Below are positions 10,101 through 19,000 of a stretch of DNA of 64,000 bases, one piece after another; within the stretch, counting starts at the first letter, position 1; each line of letters begins with the position of its first letter. The translations under genes and the position numbers were made by a program. The stretch is taken from the NCBI RefSeq assembly GCF_001721295.1, contig NZ_MDDS01000006.1:62001-126000 (forward strand). The letters are read 5' to 3'. The notes below the pieces were generated by a model. That model ran no database searches. It worked only from the letters and a program-made list of their open reading frames with translations, and was not told the DNA's origin. The DNA is from Sphingomonas turrisvirgatae (GTDB lineage Bacteria; Pseudomonadota; Alphaproteobacteria; Sphingomonadales; Sphingomonadaceae).

Positions 10101-10603
10101 CCATCGAACAGGCGTTGCAGCCGGTCGGCATAGCTGGAAGCAGCGCCGTCCTGCTCCTCCGCGAAGAGCCTTGCCAGCGCGCCCTCACGGCCTGCGGTGA
10201 GCGCAATCACGCCCTCGGTACGGCCTTCCAGATCCTCGAACCGGACATGCGCGTCCTTTTCGATGGGCCGATCGAGATGCGCCCGCGAAACAAGATCGCA
10301 TAGATTGTTGTAGCCGGTTTCGTCCTGCGCGAAGAGGGCGAGCCAATCCAGCGGCGGCTCGACGCCATCAGGCATGTCGGGGCGCTGAACGCACAGCAGC
10401 GTGCCGATGACCGGCTGAACCCCCGCCTTCTTCGCCGCGTCGGAATAAGACATGGCGGCATAGAGCCCATTGCGGTCGCACAGGCCCGCGGCAGGAAAGC
10501 CGAGTTCGCGCGCGCGCGCGGCGATCGCCTTGGGCTCGATCGCCCCTTCGAGCATGGTGTAGGCGGAGAAGATGCGGAGGGGCACGAAGCCGGAATGGGG
10601 CAT
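7121..10603 (-). CDS. dnaE: DNA polymerase III subunit alpha
   Basis: 1160 residues from ATG 10603 (MPHSGFVPLRIFSAYTMLEG); the preceding 21 codons are open but not conserved-looking. An N-terminal PHP domain opens the protein. The C-family polymerase palm carries the catalytic aspartates in PDFDIDFCETRRGEV near residue 400, then the fingers (GFNKSHAAAYALLAYHTAW) and a C-terminal OB-fold region. It is the replicative polymerase core, binding epsilon and the beta clamp. Length matches proteobacterial DnaE1. It is essential and usually single-copy, so it marks ordinary chromosome. No partner subunit gene lies nearby. Confidence 0.97.
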   Translation of the reverse strand: MPHSGFVPLRIFSAYTMLEGAIEPKAIAARARELGFPAAGLCDRNGLYAAMSYSDAAKKAGVQPVIGTLLCVQRPDMPDGVEPPLDWLALFAQDETGYNNLCDLVSRAHLDRPIEKDAHVRFEDLEGRTEGVIALTAGREGALARLFAEEQDGAASSYADRLQRLFDGRLYIEIVRRLDPVEGAAEPRLLDLAYERNLPIVATNPACYAEPTFHEAHDAMLCIANSAYVASDDRPRSSPDAWVKSATEMKRLFDDLPEAIDNTLVVAQRCAFAAPKRKPILPSLAGDIEGEARQLREDARAGLEDRLAYAGITDPEKRQEYFDRLTFETDIIVQMGFPGYFLIVADFIKWAKANGIPVGPGRGSGAGSVVAWALTITDLDPLALGLLFERFLNPERVSMPDFDIDFCETRRGEVIRYVQQKYGRDQVAQIITFGTMKARAVLKDTGRVLQMSYGQVDRLAKLVPNHPTDPWTLPRSLNGVSEFKAEYDSDDGVRYLIDLAMRLEGLPRHSSTHAAGVVIGDRPLAQLVPLYRDPRSDMPVTQFDMKYVEGAGLVKFDFLGLKTLSVLQKAVELLSARNIDIDLGALGWDDPAVYELLQRGDTVGVFQLESEGMRRTLTAVRPTNFGDIIALVSLYRPGPMDNIPMFGRRKQGQEPIEYPHPLLEGILKETYGIFVYQEQVMQAAQILAGYSLGGADLLRRAMGKKIKAEMDAQRALFVEGCAKVNGISEAKANELFDLIDKFAGYGFNKSHAAAYALLAYHTAWFKAHYPHEFFAASMCFELGQTEKLAVFVDDMKRLGVACLPPDINASEAEFSVEAVDDGFAVRYALAGLKGVGEKAMEEIVDERTAKGRFQNLDDFAHRVDPRMLNKRQVEALAGAGAFDSVAPNRAGVYAAAETILAVAQRTHANRTSGQGGLFGDAEPVGSAIQLPKSAQWTLGQRIEAEKDSFGFFFSAHPLDRYQHLAKLHSARAIATLGEIQIAEGGRAGATIAALIEDARWRTSARGKRYMMATLSDSSGMVPCTCFEEFTAKEMEEAARVGGCGILTIELDRRPGEDTPRVTVRKVQPFEGMAKDVRLTLRLSISEPSALAQVASLLGDARGGRCEVIVDAPLPGGGEAELVLGRNFRLDGEIATRIEGVPGVASADLKPTEQPRLALAS

Positions 10604-10690
10604 GGCGCGACTATAGGTTCGCCGGTGCGCGGGGGTCAAAGCGGCTTGGCGCGTTTTCCACAGCAAAGTGCGCAGAACGAGTGCAATGCA

Positions 10691-10767
10691 GTGATCTCGG
10701 CGAAAACCGGGATTTCAGGCGATCGCAGGGAGGAGCCGCACGAGATGCCGGCTTTCGCCGGGATGAC
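10691..10767. repeat. Inverted pair of VIPAKAG-type dispersed repeat units
   Basis: Two imperfect copies of one ~26-bp unit face each other (10691-10716 and 10742-10767). Each holds the core ATCnCGGCGAAAnCCGG, and 21 of 26 positions agree after reverse complementing. Their translation in one frame reads VIPAKAGI, a signature of REP-like intergenic elements widespread in alphaproteobacteria. The pair can fold into a long hairpin between the 3' end of gpx and the 5' end of dnaE. No longer mobile-element core is seen. Confidence 0.7.
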
Positions 10768-10780
10768 GGATAAGGCGGCC

Positions 10781-11260
10781 TTAAAGCAGTTTTTCGATAT
10801 CCTTCGCGATGTCCTCAGGCTTGGTCTGCGGCGCGTACCGCTCGACGACCTGGCCATCGCGGTCGATCAGGAACTTGGTGAAGTTCCACTTGATCCCCTC
10901 AGTGCCGAACAGCCCCGGTGCGGCCTTTTTGAGATAGCGATAGAGCGGCGCCGCGTCGGGCCCATTCACCTCGACCTTGCCATAGACGGGGAAGGTGACG
11001 TCGTACGTCAGCGAGCAGAAATTGGCGATCTCGTCCGCGTCGCCGGGCTCCTGCTCGCCGAACTGGTTGCAGGGAAATCCCAGGACCTCGAATCCCCGGT
11101 CGCCATAGTTGCGGTGAAGCGCCTCAAGCCCGGTATATTGCGGGGTAAAGCCGCACTGCGACGCGACGTTCACGATCAGCAGCACCTTGCCTGCATAGTT
11201 CGACAAGTCAGTGTCGCTGCCGTCTGGCGCTTTCACTGGAATGCTCGCGATCTGGCTCAT
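10781..11260 (-). CDS. Glutathione peroxidase (thiol-dependent, Cys type)
   Basis: 159 residues. NVASQCGFTPQYTGLEAL carries the peroxidatic Cys36, FPCNQFG supplies the glutamine and a second Cys64, and KWNFTKFLID the conserved tryptophan. This is the bacterial Cys-type peroxidase that reduces hydroperoxides with glutathione or thioredoxin in the cytoplasm. No signal peptide is present. Its ATG overlaps the stop of the upstream GNAT gene by four bases (ATGA), placing it in a downstream-most operon position: LolC/E, LolD, GNAT, Gpx. The family is certain; the preferred electron donor is not. Confidence 0.93.
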   Translation of the reverse strand: MSQIASIPVKAPDGSDTDLSNYAGKVLLIVNVASQCGFTPQYTGLEALHRNYGDRGFEVLGFPCNQFGEQEPGDADEIANFCSLTYDVTFPVYGKVEVNGPDAAPLYRYLKKAAPGLFGTEGIKWNFTKFLIDRDGQVVERYAPQTKPEDIAKDIEKLL

Positions 11261-11859
11261 TTCGCTCTCCCGCCGCGCGCCAGCATGGTTTCAAGGTTCA
11301 GTTTCACGCCCTGCCATTCATGTGCCAGCACCGAATAGACCATGGTGTCGCGTACGCGCCCATCGGGCATGATCCGCTGTCCGCGCAGCACGCCGTCGAG
11401 CTTCACGCCGAGCCGTTCGATCGCACGTTGTGAGGGCTTGTTGAACCAGTCGGTGCGGAACTGGACGCAAACACAGTCGAGCAATTCGAAGGCGTGGGTG
11501 AGCAGCAGCAGCTTGGCCTCGGTGTTGAGGCCGGTGCGCTGGGCGCGGGCGGCGTAGAAGGTACCGCCGATCTCGACGCGACGATGCGCGCGGTTCATGC
11601 GCAGGTAGCGTGTCGTGCCCACCACGCTACCCCCGGCATCGAGCACGGCGAACGGCATCCCCCGGCCCTCGCCACGCTCGCGAAACGCATGAGCGAACCA
11701 GTCGTCGATCGTCTCAGGCCCGGGCGCGACGGTGTAGAACAATTCCCACAATCGCCCGTCGGCTGCGGCGGACAACAGCGCGTCGCGATCCTCAGGCGCA
11801 AGCGGGCGCAGCGTTACGTGCCCGCCCTCCAGCGTCGGCGGGTCGGTCCAGTTGCTCAT
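11257..11859 (-). CDS. GNAT family N-acetyltransferase (RimJ/RimL-like)
   Basis: 200 residues. The opening [17 protein letters not shown] and the later [14 protein letters not shown] followed by [18 protein letters not shown] (acetyl-CoA-binding motif A, of the RimJ/RimL type) place it in the GNAT_acetyltransf_3 group. These acetylate protein N-termini or small amines; the substrate here is unknown. It overlaps the gpx start (11257-11260), and its own ATG (11857-11859) overlaps the 3' end of lolD, whose stop codon is 11856-11858. All belong to one minus-strand operon. Confidence 0.85.
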   Translation of the reverse strand: MSNWTDPPTLEGGHVTLRPLAPEDRDALLSAAADGRLWELFYTVAPGPETIDDWFAHAFRERGEGRGMPFAVLDAGGSVVGTTRYLRMNRAHRRVEIGGTFYAARAQRTGLNTEAKLLLLTHAFELLDCVCVQFRTDWFNKPSQRAIERLGVKLDGVLRGQRIMPDGRVRDTMVYSVLAHEWQGVKLNLETMLARGGRAK

Positions 11860-12530
11860 TCGAGGATGCCGTCGTGCAGCCGGACCACTCGATCCATGCG
11901 ATCGGCCAGCCGCTCGTTATGCGTCGCAATCAACGCGGCGGAGCCTTCGCCGCGCACAAGGCGAAGGAACTCGGCCAGCACGATGTCCGCGGTCTTCTCG
12001 TCCAGATTGCCGGTCGGCTCGTCGGCCAGCACCAGTGCCGGGCGGGTGGACAGCGCGCGGGCGACAGCGACGCGCTGTTGCTCGCCACCCGACAACTGGT
12101 TGGGACGATGGGTGAGTCGGGTGCCGAGGCCAAGCGCGGTCAGCAGCGCTTCGGCCCGCGCCTTCGCGTCCTCGAACGTTGCGCCCTGGATCAGTCGCGG
12201 AAGCTCGACATTCTCCGTCGCATTGAAGTCGGGCAGCAAGTGGTGGAACTGATACACGAAGCCCAGCTTGTCGCGCCGCGTGAGCGTGCGCTCATGGCTT
12301 TCCAGCTTGCCGACCTCCGCCCCGTCGATGCGGATCGACCCGTCGAACCCGCCCTCGAGCAGGCCGACTGCCTGAAGCAAGGTCGACTTGCCGGAGCCCG
12401 AAGCGCCGAGCAGCGCGACGATCTCACCCGGAGCGATGGCAAGGTCGACGCCGCGCAGGACGTGGATCGTGGTTTCGCCCTGGGTGAACGATCGGCGCAG
12501 ATCCCTGGTTTGCAGGACAGGCTCACTCAT
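11856..12530 (-). CDS. lolD: Lipoprotein-releasing system ATP-binding protein LolD
   Basis: 224 residues forming a complete ABC ATPase: Walker [10 protein letters not shown] (42-50), Q-loop around Q94 in the LolD-typical [14 protein letters not shown], signature LSGGEQQRV (146-154), Walker [13 protein letters not shown] and the switch histidine in ALIATHNE. LolD powers extraction of outer-membrane lipoproteins from the inner membrane and their transfer to LolA. Its start overlaps the end of the LolC/E permease gene (12523-12530), so the two are co-translated. FtsE or MacB are ruled out by the Q-loop context and the neighbour. Confidence 0.93.
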   Translation of the reverse strand: MSEPVLQTRDLRRSFTQGETTIHVLRGVDLAIAPGEIVALLGASGSGKSTLLQAVGLLEGGFDGSIRIDGAEVGKLESHERTLTRRDKLGFVYQFHHLLPDFNATENVELPRLIQGATFEDAKARAEALLTALGLGTRLTHRPNQLSGGEQQRVAVARALSTRPALVLADEPTGNLDEKTADIVLAEFLRLVRGEGSAALIATHNERLADRMDRVVRLHDGILE

Positions 12531-13773
12531 AGCGCAGCACCTGGACGGGATCGGTGCTCGCCGCCTTGAATGCGGGATACAAGGTCGCGAGGAAGCTGAA
12601 GAACAACGCCATCAGCGCGATGCCGGTCACTTCGACCGGATCGGTCTTGGCCGGCAGTTCGGTCAGATAGCGCATGGACGGGTCCCATATGTTTTGGCCG
12701 GTGATGAACCCGATCCCGCTCAGCACCCCCTGCCGGAAATACAGCAGGACAAAGCCGAGGATCAGTCCGGCCGCTATACCGAGCGAGCCGATCGTTGTGC
12801 CGACCGTGACGAAGATCTTGATCAGCCCCGCCCGGGTCGCACCCATCGTACGCAATATCGCGATGTCGCGCGTCTTGGCTCGAACCAGCATGATCAGCGA
12901 CGACAGGATGTTGAACACCGCAACCAGGATCAGGATCGACAGCACGGTGAAGGTGACCACGCGATCGACCTGCAAGGCCTCGAACAAGGTGGCGTTGAGC
13001 GTGCGCCAGTCCGTCAGTTGACCTACCCGCGCAACCTTCTGCGCGAGCGGCGCGGTGATCTCACCCACCTTGTCCGGATCGACCGTGTCGAGTTCGATCA
13101 TGCCGACCGAATCGCCCATCAGGAGCAACGTCTGCGCTTCCTCCATCGGCATGACGACGAACGCCTTGTCGTAATCATAGACGCCCACTTCAAAGATCGC
13201 GGTCACGCGATAGGCGACGATGCGCGGCACGGTGCCGAACGGACTGGTCAGCCCTTGAGGGCTGAGCAGCGACACGCTGCTGCCGACCGAAGCGCCGAGC
13301 GAATGGGCGAGGCGCGAGCCGATGGCGATACATTCGCAGCCGGCCGTCAGCCCTTTGAAATTACCCAGCAGGACGTTCTTGTTGATCGTCGGATTGGCCC
13401 GGATGTCCGCGACCGTCATGCCGCGCACCAGCACGCCCTCGACCCGCCCCTGGAAGCTGGCCATCAGCGGCTGCTCGATCAGCGGTGTTGCGCTTGTGAC
13501 ACCCGGCGTCTTGCGCGCTTCCGCCACGATCTGGCGCCAGTCGCGCAGCTGGCCGCCATAGCCTTGCACCACCGCATGGCCGTTCAGCCCCGTGATCTTG
13601 TCGAACAGTTCGGCGCGAAATCCGTTCATCACGCTCATCACGATCACCAGGGCGGCGACGCCCAGCATGACGGCGACCAGGCTGATCCCGGCGACCAGAA
13701 AGATGAACGCCTCTCCCCGCCCGGGCAACAGGTAGCGGCGGGCGATCGTGCGCTCGTAGCGGTTAAGCAGCAT
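12523..13773 (-). CDS. Lipoprotein-releasing ABC transporter permease, LolC/LolE type
   Basis: 416 residues from ATG 13773 ([20 protein letters not shown]); upstream codons are open but reach into the gene-free region. There is one N-terminal membrane helix (about residues 20-45, ending in [16 protein letters not shown]), a large periplasmic domain, and three C-terminal helices with the FtsX-like permease pattern ([15 protein letters not shown]). The MNGF signature is typical of LolC/LolE. Only one permease gene accompanies LolD, so it probably forms a homodimer (the LolF arrangement of many alphaproteobacteria). That last point is inference from the neighbourhood. Confidence 0.9.
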   Translation of the reverse strand: MLLNRYERTIARRYLLPGRGEAFIFLVAGISLVAVMLGVAALVIVMSVMNGFRAELFDKITGLNGHAVVQGYGGQLRDWRQIVAEARKTPGVTSATPLIEQPLMASFQGRVEGVLVRGMTVADIRANPTINKNVLLGNFKGLTAGCECIAIGSRLAHSLGASVGSSVSLLSPQGLTSPFGTVPRIVAYRVTAIFEVGVYDYDKAFVVMPMEEAQTLLLMGDSVGMIELDTVDPDKVGEITAPLAQKVARVGQLTDWRTLNATLFEALQVDRVVTFTVLSILILVAVFNILSSLIMLVRAKTRDIAILRTMGATRAGLIKIFVTVGTTIGSLGIAAGLILGFVLLYFRQGVLSGIGFITGQNIWDPSMRYLTELPAKTDPVEVTGIALMALFFSFLATLYPAFKAASTDPVQVLRYE

Positions 13774-13854
13774 GGGCGGGGTGTTAGGGGGTGAAGAGAA
13801 AGCGCGCAATCCGCGCTGTTGCCGATTCAACACAGGGTCGTTGCAAACGCTTGA

Positions 13855-14053
13855 TTGAGGTCGATGGTCTGATGACATTGGCCGCAACGCTGCCTAGGCA
13901 GAATTCACGAAGCGCAGGCAATGGCCGTGGTTCGGGGAGGCTCTTCAGCCCCGCCTGTCAAAGGGCGTGCGGGCGAAGTGGCCACAAGGGGGCTGACGAG
14001 GCATCGTCACGCAGGGGCCCGGGTCGGAAACGGCCCGGGCCTTTGCCGTTTCC
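13855..14053 (+). ncRNA. Candidate structured RNA with a GC-rich terminal hairpin
   Basis: The 445-bp gap between lolC/E and hsp20 has no convincing gene. It carries a run of perfect hairpins: CTGCC-GGCAG (13890-13901), CGGGG-CCCCG (13933-13953), TGACGA-TCGTCA (13994-14009). It ends in an 8-bp stem GGCCCGGG/CCCGGGCC plus TTT (14016-14044), which looks like a terminator upstream of the hsp20 promoter. An alternative stem GGAAACGGC/GCCGTTTCC (14026-14053) excludes the first. I could not match it to 6S, SRP RNA or tmRNA. Strand and 5' end are guesses. Confidence 0.35.
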
Positions 14054-14093
14054 GGGCCGGTCTGCAGCGATTGCGGCAGCAATTTCCACCCCT

Positions 14094-14121
14094 CTTGAAA
14101 CGTCGGGAAGCGATCCCAAAT
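14094..14121 (+). promoter_or_regulatory. RpoH (sigma-32)-type heat-shock promoter of hsp20
   Basis: CTTGAAA (14094-14100) and CCCAAAT (14115-14121) are separated by 14 bp. This is close to the sigma-32 pattern CTTGAAA-N11-16-CCCCATNT. It predicts a transcript starting near 14129 with a ~90-nt leader before the Hsp20 start. Confidence 0.65.
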
Positions 14122-14128
14122 CAGCGAT

Positions 14129-14218
14129 GCACGGCGCCATTCGGGTCGTGCTGGCACTTGCGTCGCGAAGGTTCGGGCGCAGCCAAGACGTTGAAATTGC
14201 TCATTGGAGGATATCGCC
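14129..14218 (+). promoter_or_regulatory. ROSE-type RNA thermometer in the hsp20 leader
   Basis: The last hairpin pairs UUGCU (14197-14201) with the Shine-Dalgarno AGGA (14208-14211). U-A, U-G, C-G and U-A pairs form and G14199 stays unpaired, which is the hallmark of ROSE elements. The stem extends with A14196-U212, A14194-U214 and G14193-C215 around one A-A mismatch. ROSE elements melt on heating and are known from alphaproteobacterial small heat-shock genes. Leader length fits the family. Confidence 0.75.
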
Positions 14219-14683
14219 ATGCGTCAGATCGACTTGACCCCCTTCCGCCGCTCCGCAATCGGCTTCGACCGGCTGTTCGACATGCTCGAATCGACCGCGC
14301 GCCAGCAGAGCAGCGAGAACTACCCCCCGTTCAACCTCGAGCGCGTGTCCGACGACCGCTACCGGATCACGATCGCCGTTGCCGGCTTCAAGCCCGACGA
14401 GATCGATATCACCGCGCAACAGAACCTGCTGCTGGTGACCGGCAAGAAGGCCGAATCGCAGGACAACAACCCGGCGCAGATGCTGCACCTTGGCATCGCC
14501 AATCGCGGGTTCGAGCGTCGCTTCGAGCTGGCCGACTTCGTCCTGGTCGAGCGCGCCGACCTCAATGATGGCCTGCTGGTCATCGAGCTGGTGCGCGAAG
14601 TGCCCGAGGCGATGAAGCCCAAGAAGATCGCGATCGGCGGCGGCCAGGAGCCGGAAGCCATCGAGCACCGCTCGGTCGCGTAA
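14219..14683 (+). CDS. Hsp20 family small heat-shock protein
   Basis: 154 residues from ATG 14219, preceded by GGAGG; upstream in-frame codons lie inside the thermometer hairpin. The opening RQIDLTPFRRSAIGFDRLFDML is IbpA-like. The alpha-crystallin domain (about residues 35-130) has YRITIAVAGFKPDEI and the closing GFERRFELADFV block. It acts as an ATP-independent holdase for unfolding proteins. Expression appears heat-controlled twice: an RpoH-like promoter at 14094 and a ROSE thermometer masking the ribosome site. A rho-independent terminator follows at 14732. The ibpA name is plausible but alphaproteobacteria often hold several paralogs, so no symbol is given. Confidence 0.93.
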   Translation: MRQIDLTPFRRSAIGFDRLFDMLESTARQQSSENYPPFNLERVSDDRYRITIAVAGFKPDEIDITAQQNLLLVTGKKAESQDNNPAQMLHLGIANRGFERRFELADFVLVERADLNDGLLVIELVREVPEAMKPKKIAIGGGQEPEAIEHRSVA

Positions 14684-14731
14684 ACTGACGACGGCGCGGC
14701 GCGCCATCCCCCTCGCGCGCCGTGGCCGAGA

Positions 14732-14764
14732 GGCGCCCGGACGACGAGTTCGGGCGCCTTTTTT
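14732..14764 (+). terminator. Rho-independent terminator of hsp20
   Basis: GGCGCCCG (14732-14739) pairs with CGGGCGCC (14751-14758) and is followed by six T. The end of the convergent FAD reductase gene touches the T tract. Confidence 0.85.
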
Positions 14765-15986
14765 ATGAGGCGGCCAGTTCCTTGAGCGGCGTCGCCGCAT
14801 CCGCCAGCTTCGCGGCATCGATCGACAGCCGCTCGACCACCAGCTTGCGGCCCTGGACGTAATCCTTGGTCGCATTGACGCAGTCGAGCGCGATCACGCG
14901 GCCTTCCTTGAGGTAGATGACACTGAAGCTGCGGCTGGCCGGATCGCCGCGCGTCACCGTGGCGTCGTGACCGGTCGATAGCCCGACGGTCTGCAGCCTG
15001 AGGTCATATTGGGTCGACCAGAACCACGGCACCGCATCGTACGCCAGATCCTGTCCCATGATCGTCCTGGCCACCAGCGTCGCCTGGTCGTTGGCGTTCT
15101 GCACGGATTCGAGCCGGATCGGCAGGCCATCGGCAAAGCCATTGGCGTGCAGCGCGCAATCGCCGATCGCGAAGATATCCGGCAGCGAGGTGCGGCACTG
15201 GTGATCGACCGCCACGCCGTTACCCCCTTCGGCCCCTGCGGCGATCAGCGGCTCGACCGCCGGAACGATGCCGATGCCCACGATCACCATCTGCGCCGGG
15301 ATCACCTCGCCGCTCGCCATGCGGACGCCGCTCACCCTGCCCTCGCCCTCAATGCACTCGACCGCCGCCTCCAGCCGGACATCGACGCCATGCGCGCGAT
15401 GCTCGGCTTCGTAGAAGCGCGACAGATCCTCGCCCGCGACACGCGCGAGCACGCGATCAAGCGCTTCGAGCAACACGACCTTCTTGCCGAACTTGGCAAG
15501 CACCGCTGCAGCTTCGAGGCCGATATAGCCGCCACCGATCACCACGGCCTGGCTCACACCATCCAGCTCGCCGAGCATGCGGTCGGCATCGGCGCGGGTG
15601 CGAACGGTGTGGACGCCAGCGAGGTCGTTGCCCGCGCAGGCAAGCCGCCGCGGGCTGCCACCGGTGGCCCAGATCAGCTGGCCATAACCGATCGTCGCGC
15701 CGTCCGCCGTGGTCACGCTGTGCGCTTCGGCGTCGACCGATACGACGCGGCGGCCCAGCAGCATCTCGACCTTGCGCTCTTCCCAAAATGCGGCTGGGCG
15801 GATCAGGATGCGCTCGAACGCCTTCTCGCCCGAGAAATACTCCTTGGAGAGCGGCGGACGCTCGTAAGGCAGTTCAGGCTCGTCCCCGATGACGGCGATG
15901 CTGCCCTCGAACTTCGCCTGCCGCAGCGCGATCGCTGCCTGGGCGCCGCCATGCCCTGCCCCAACGATAACTACGTCATACCGCAT
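14763..15986 (-). CDS. FAD-dependent NAD(P)H oxidoreductase (ferredoxin/rubredoxin reductase-like)
   Basis: 407 residues. The N-terminal FAD motif is [16 protein letters not shown], the ATG anchor IWATGG, the NAD-binding motif [14 protein letters not shown] near residue 150, and the second FAD motif [10 protein letters not shown] near residue 270. A C-terminal reductase domain follows. This architecture is that of ferredoxin--NAD reductases serving cytochrome P450s or ring-hydroxylating dioxygenases, and of related AIF-type enzymes. No P450, dioxygenase or ferredoxin gene lies in the window, so its partner is unknown. It ends within the hsp20 terminator and is transcribed convergently. Confidence 0.88.
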   Translation of the reverse strand: MRYDVVIVGAGHGGAQAAIALRQAKFEGSIAVIGDEPELPYERPPLSKEYFSGEKAFERILIRPAAFWEERKVEMLLGRRVVSVDAEAHSVTTADGATIGYGQLIWATGGSPRRLACAGNDLAGVHTVRTRADADRMLGELDGVSQAVVIGGGYIGLEAAAVLAKFGKKVVLLEALDRVLARVAGEDLSRFYEAEHRAHGVDVRLEAAVECIEGEGRVSGVRMASGEVIPAQMVIVGIGIVPAVEPLIAAGAEGGNGVAVDHQCRTSLPDIFAIGDCALHANGFADGLPIRLESVQNANDQATLVARTIMGQDLAYDAVPWFWSTQYDLRLQTVGLSTGHDATVTRGDPASRSFSVIYLKEGRVIALDCVNATKDYVQGRKLVVERLSIDAAKLADAATPLKELAAS

Positions 15987-16081
15987 CCGCGCGCTCTCCC
16001 CGGTTCGCGGGAGCGGTTAGCAGCGGCGCGCGCGCATCGCAAAGTCGATCGGCATCGGCGTCCGATCCGCAGACTTCGCCG

Positions 16082-19000
16082 TCAGGCCATCGCCATCAGG
16101 CTGGCATTGCCACCGGCCGCCGTCGTGTTGATCGACATCGACACTTCCTCGACCAGCCAGTCGAGCCGCGGCGCGCCCGCTTGGGGCAGGACGATCGGCC
16201 CGGGCAGCTCGGCAAGATCCTGCAGGACGGCACGGCGGGTCGCCGCGTCGCCTTCGATCAATGCCCCGCTATACGGGCCAGCGCTGCGCCAGTCGTTCAC
16301 CCAGACGATGCGCTCCGCAACGCGGCGCGGCAGGTCGGCCAGTTCGCCTTGCAAAACCGAAGTGCCGATCACGACATGGTTCCCGGTCGCCAGCGCCGCG
16401 CTCAGTTGCTCGATCAGTCCCTGCCGGCTTTGCGGCAGCAGCAGCACGCGGCCACGCGGATGAAGGCTGTAGAGGTTCCGCTCACCCACTGGCCCAGGCA
16501 ATTCGACTTCGGCACCCAGCAGCGAACGCGCCGCAGCATCGCGCGCGACGTCGCCGGCACCGTTCAGCCACACCGCCAAGTCGCGCACCGCCGGATCGGC
16601 GGACGCCGATGCGATGCCGGGCGGCATCGTCGCCTCCCGCACTAGTCGTCCAAGATATAGCGGCCCGCCCGCCTTGGGTCCCGTACCGGACAAGCCCCGA
16701 CCGCCAAATGGCTGGACGCCGACGACAGCGCCAATGACGTTGCGATTGATATACAGGTTGCCCGCTTCGATCCGCGCGCTGACATGCGCGATCGTCTCGT
16801 CGAGCCGCGTATGCAGGCCAAAGGTCAGGCCATAGCCCGTGGCGTTGATCGCATCGATCAGCTTGTCCAGGTCACGGCGGCGATAGCGCACGACGTGCAG
16901 CACCGGACCGAACACCTCGCGCGTCAGGTCGGCTATGTCGTCAAGCTCGATGATTGTCGGGGGAACGAACGTGCCGTGCTGGGTCTCGCCGGCCAGCGCG
17001 ATCTGCTCAACGCGCCGGCCCATGCTCCGCATCCGCTCGATATGCTGCTCGATCGTCGCCTGCGCCTCGGCCGTGATGACCGGGCCGATATCGGTGCTCA
17101 GGCGATCGGTGCGGCCGATCGACAATTCGTGCAGCGCGCCCTTCAGCATCGCCAGGATCCGGTCGGCGACGTCCTCTTGCACGCACAGGATGCGCAGCGC
17201 CGAGCAACGTTGCCCCGCGCTGTCGAAGGCCGACGCAATGACATCGGCAACGACTTGCTCGGCAAGCGCTGAACTGTCGACGATCATCGCGTTCTGCCCA
17301 CCAGTTTCGGCGACGAACGGGATTGGCAGTCCGTCGACCGTCAGGCGCTTGGCGAGTTCCTTCTGAATGATCCGAGCCACTTCGGTCGATCCGGTAAACA
17401 TCACGCCCTGCACGTCGGGCGCGGAGACCAGCGCCGCGCCAATCGCGCCATCGCCCGGAACCAGCTGCAATGCTGCGTGCGGAATGCCCGCTTCGTGCAG
17501 GATGGCGACACCCTGCGCCGCAATCAGCGGCGTCTCCTCGGCCGGCTTGGCCAGCACGGTGTTCCCAGCGACCAGCGCCGCCGCGACCTGTCCGGTAAAG
17601 ATCGCCAGCGGGAAATTCCACGGGCTGATGCAGACGACCGGCCCCAATGGCCGATGCGCTGGCCCCAGCGTCGCACGGGCTTGCTGCGCGTAATAGCGCA
17701 GGAAATCGACCGCCTCGCGCACTTCCGCGATGGCGTTCGCGGCCGACTTGCCCGCCTCGCGCATAATGAGGCCCATCAACGGCCCCATACGGTCCTGCAT
17801 CAGGTCCGCAGCGCGGTCGAGATAGGTCGCGCGCTGCGCGGGGGGCGTGGTTGCCCAGTCGTCCGCGGCCGCACGAGCGGCAACGACGGCAGCCACCGCC
17901 GCTTCCGGCGCCACTTCGACCACCGTGCCGACAACATCGCGGCGATCGGCCGGGTTATAGACCGGGCGCGCCGTGCCCTGCTCGTCGGCGGGCGCCGCCG
18001 CCCAGCCCGCTTCGGCGCTTTCGCGCAACGCGCTCGCAAGCCCCTCCAACGCGGTCTCGTCCGACAGATCGATGCCGTGCGAATTGCGCCGCTCACCATA
18101 CAAGTCGGCCGGCAGCGCGATCAGCGGGTGCCGCGCACCCACCACATCCATCGAACGCACCTGATCGACCGGGTCGGCGACAAGATCGGCGATCGACACC
18201 TCAGGATCGGCGATGCGGTTGACGAAGGACGAGTTTGCCCCGTTTTCGAGCAGGCGGCGAACGAGGTAGGCGAGCAGCGTCTCGTGCGTGCCGACCGGCG
18301 CATAGATGCGGCAGGGGCGGTTCAGCTTGTCCGGCCCGACGACCTCGTCGTAGAGCGGCTCGCCCATGCCGTGCAGGCACTGGAACTCATAGTCACCGAT
18401 GCTGAAATCCGGCCCGGCAAGCTGATAGATCGTCGCGAGCGACTGTGCGTTGTGCGTCGCGAATTGCGGGAAGACGTGCGCGCGTGCCGCCAGCAGCTTG
18501 CGCGCGCAGGCGACGTACGCGACATCGGTATGGATCTTTCGCGTATAGACCGGGAAGTCGGCCAGCCCGTCGACCTGCGCGCGTTTGATCTCTGCATCCC
18601 AATAAGCGCCCTTGACCAGCCGCACCATGATGCGCCGATCGGCCCGATGCGCCAGATCGACGATCCAGTCGATGACGAACGGACAGCGCTTGCCATAGGC
18701 CTGAACGACGAAACCCAGTCCGTTCCACCGCGCCAGTTCAGGATCGAGCGCAAGACTTTCGAGTATGTCGAGCGAGAGTTCGAGGCGATCGGCCTCTTCG
18801 GCATCGATGTTGAAGCCGATGCCGTAGCCCTTGGCGAGCAGCGCCAGCGCCTTCACCTTCGGTAACAGCTCGCCCATGACCCGCGCCGCCTGCAAGCGCG
18901 CATAACGCGGATGCAGCGCGGACAGCTTGATCGAGATGCCGGGTCCGCCATAGACGCCGCGTCCCGCCGACGCGCGGCCGATCGCGTTCACCGCATTCTC

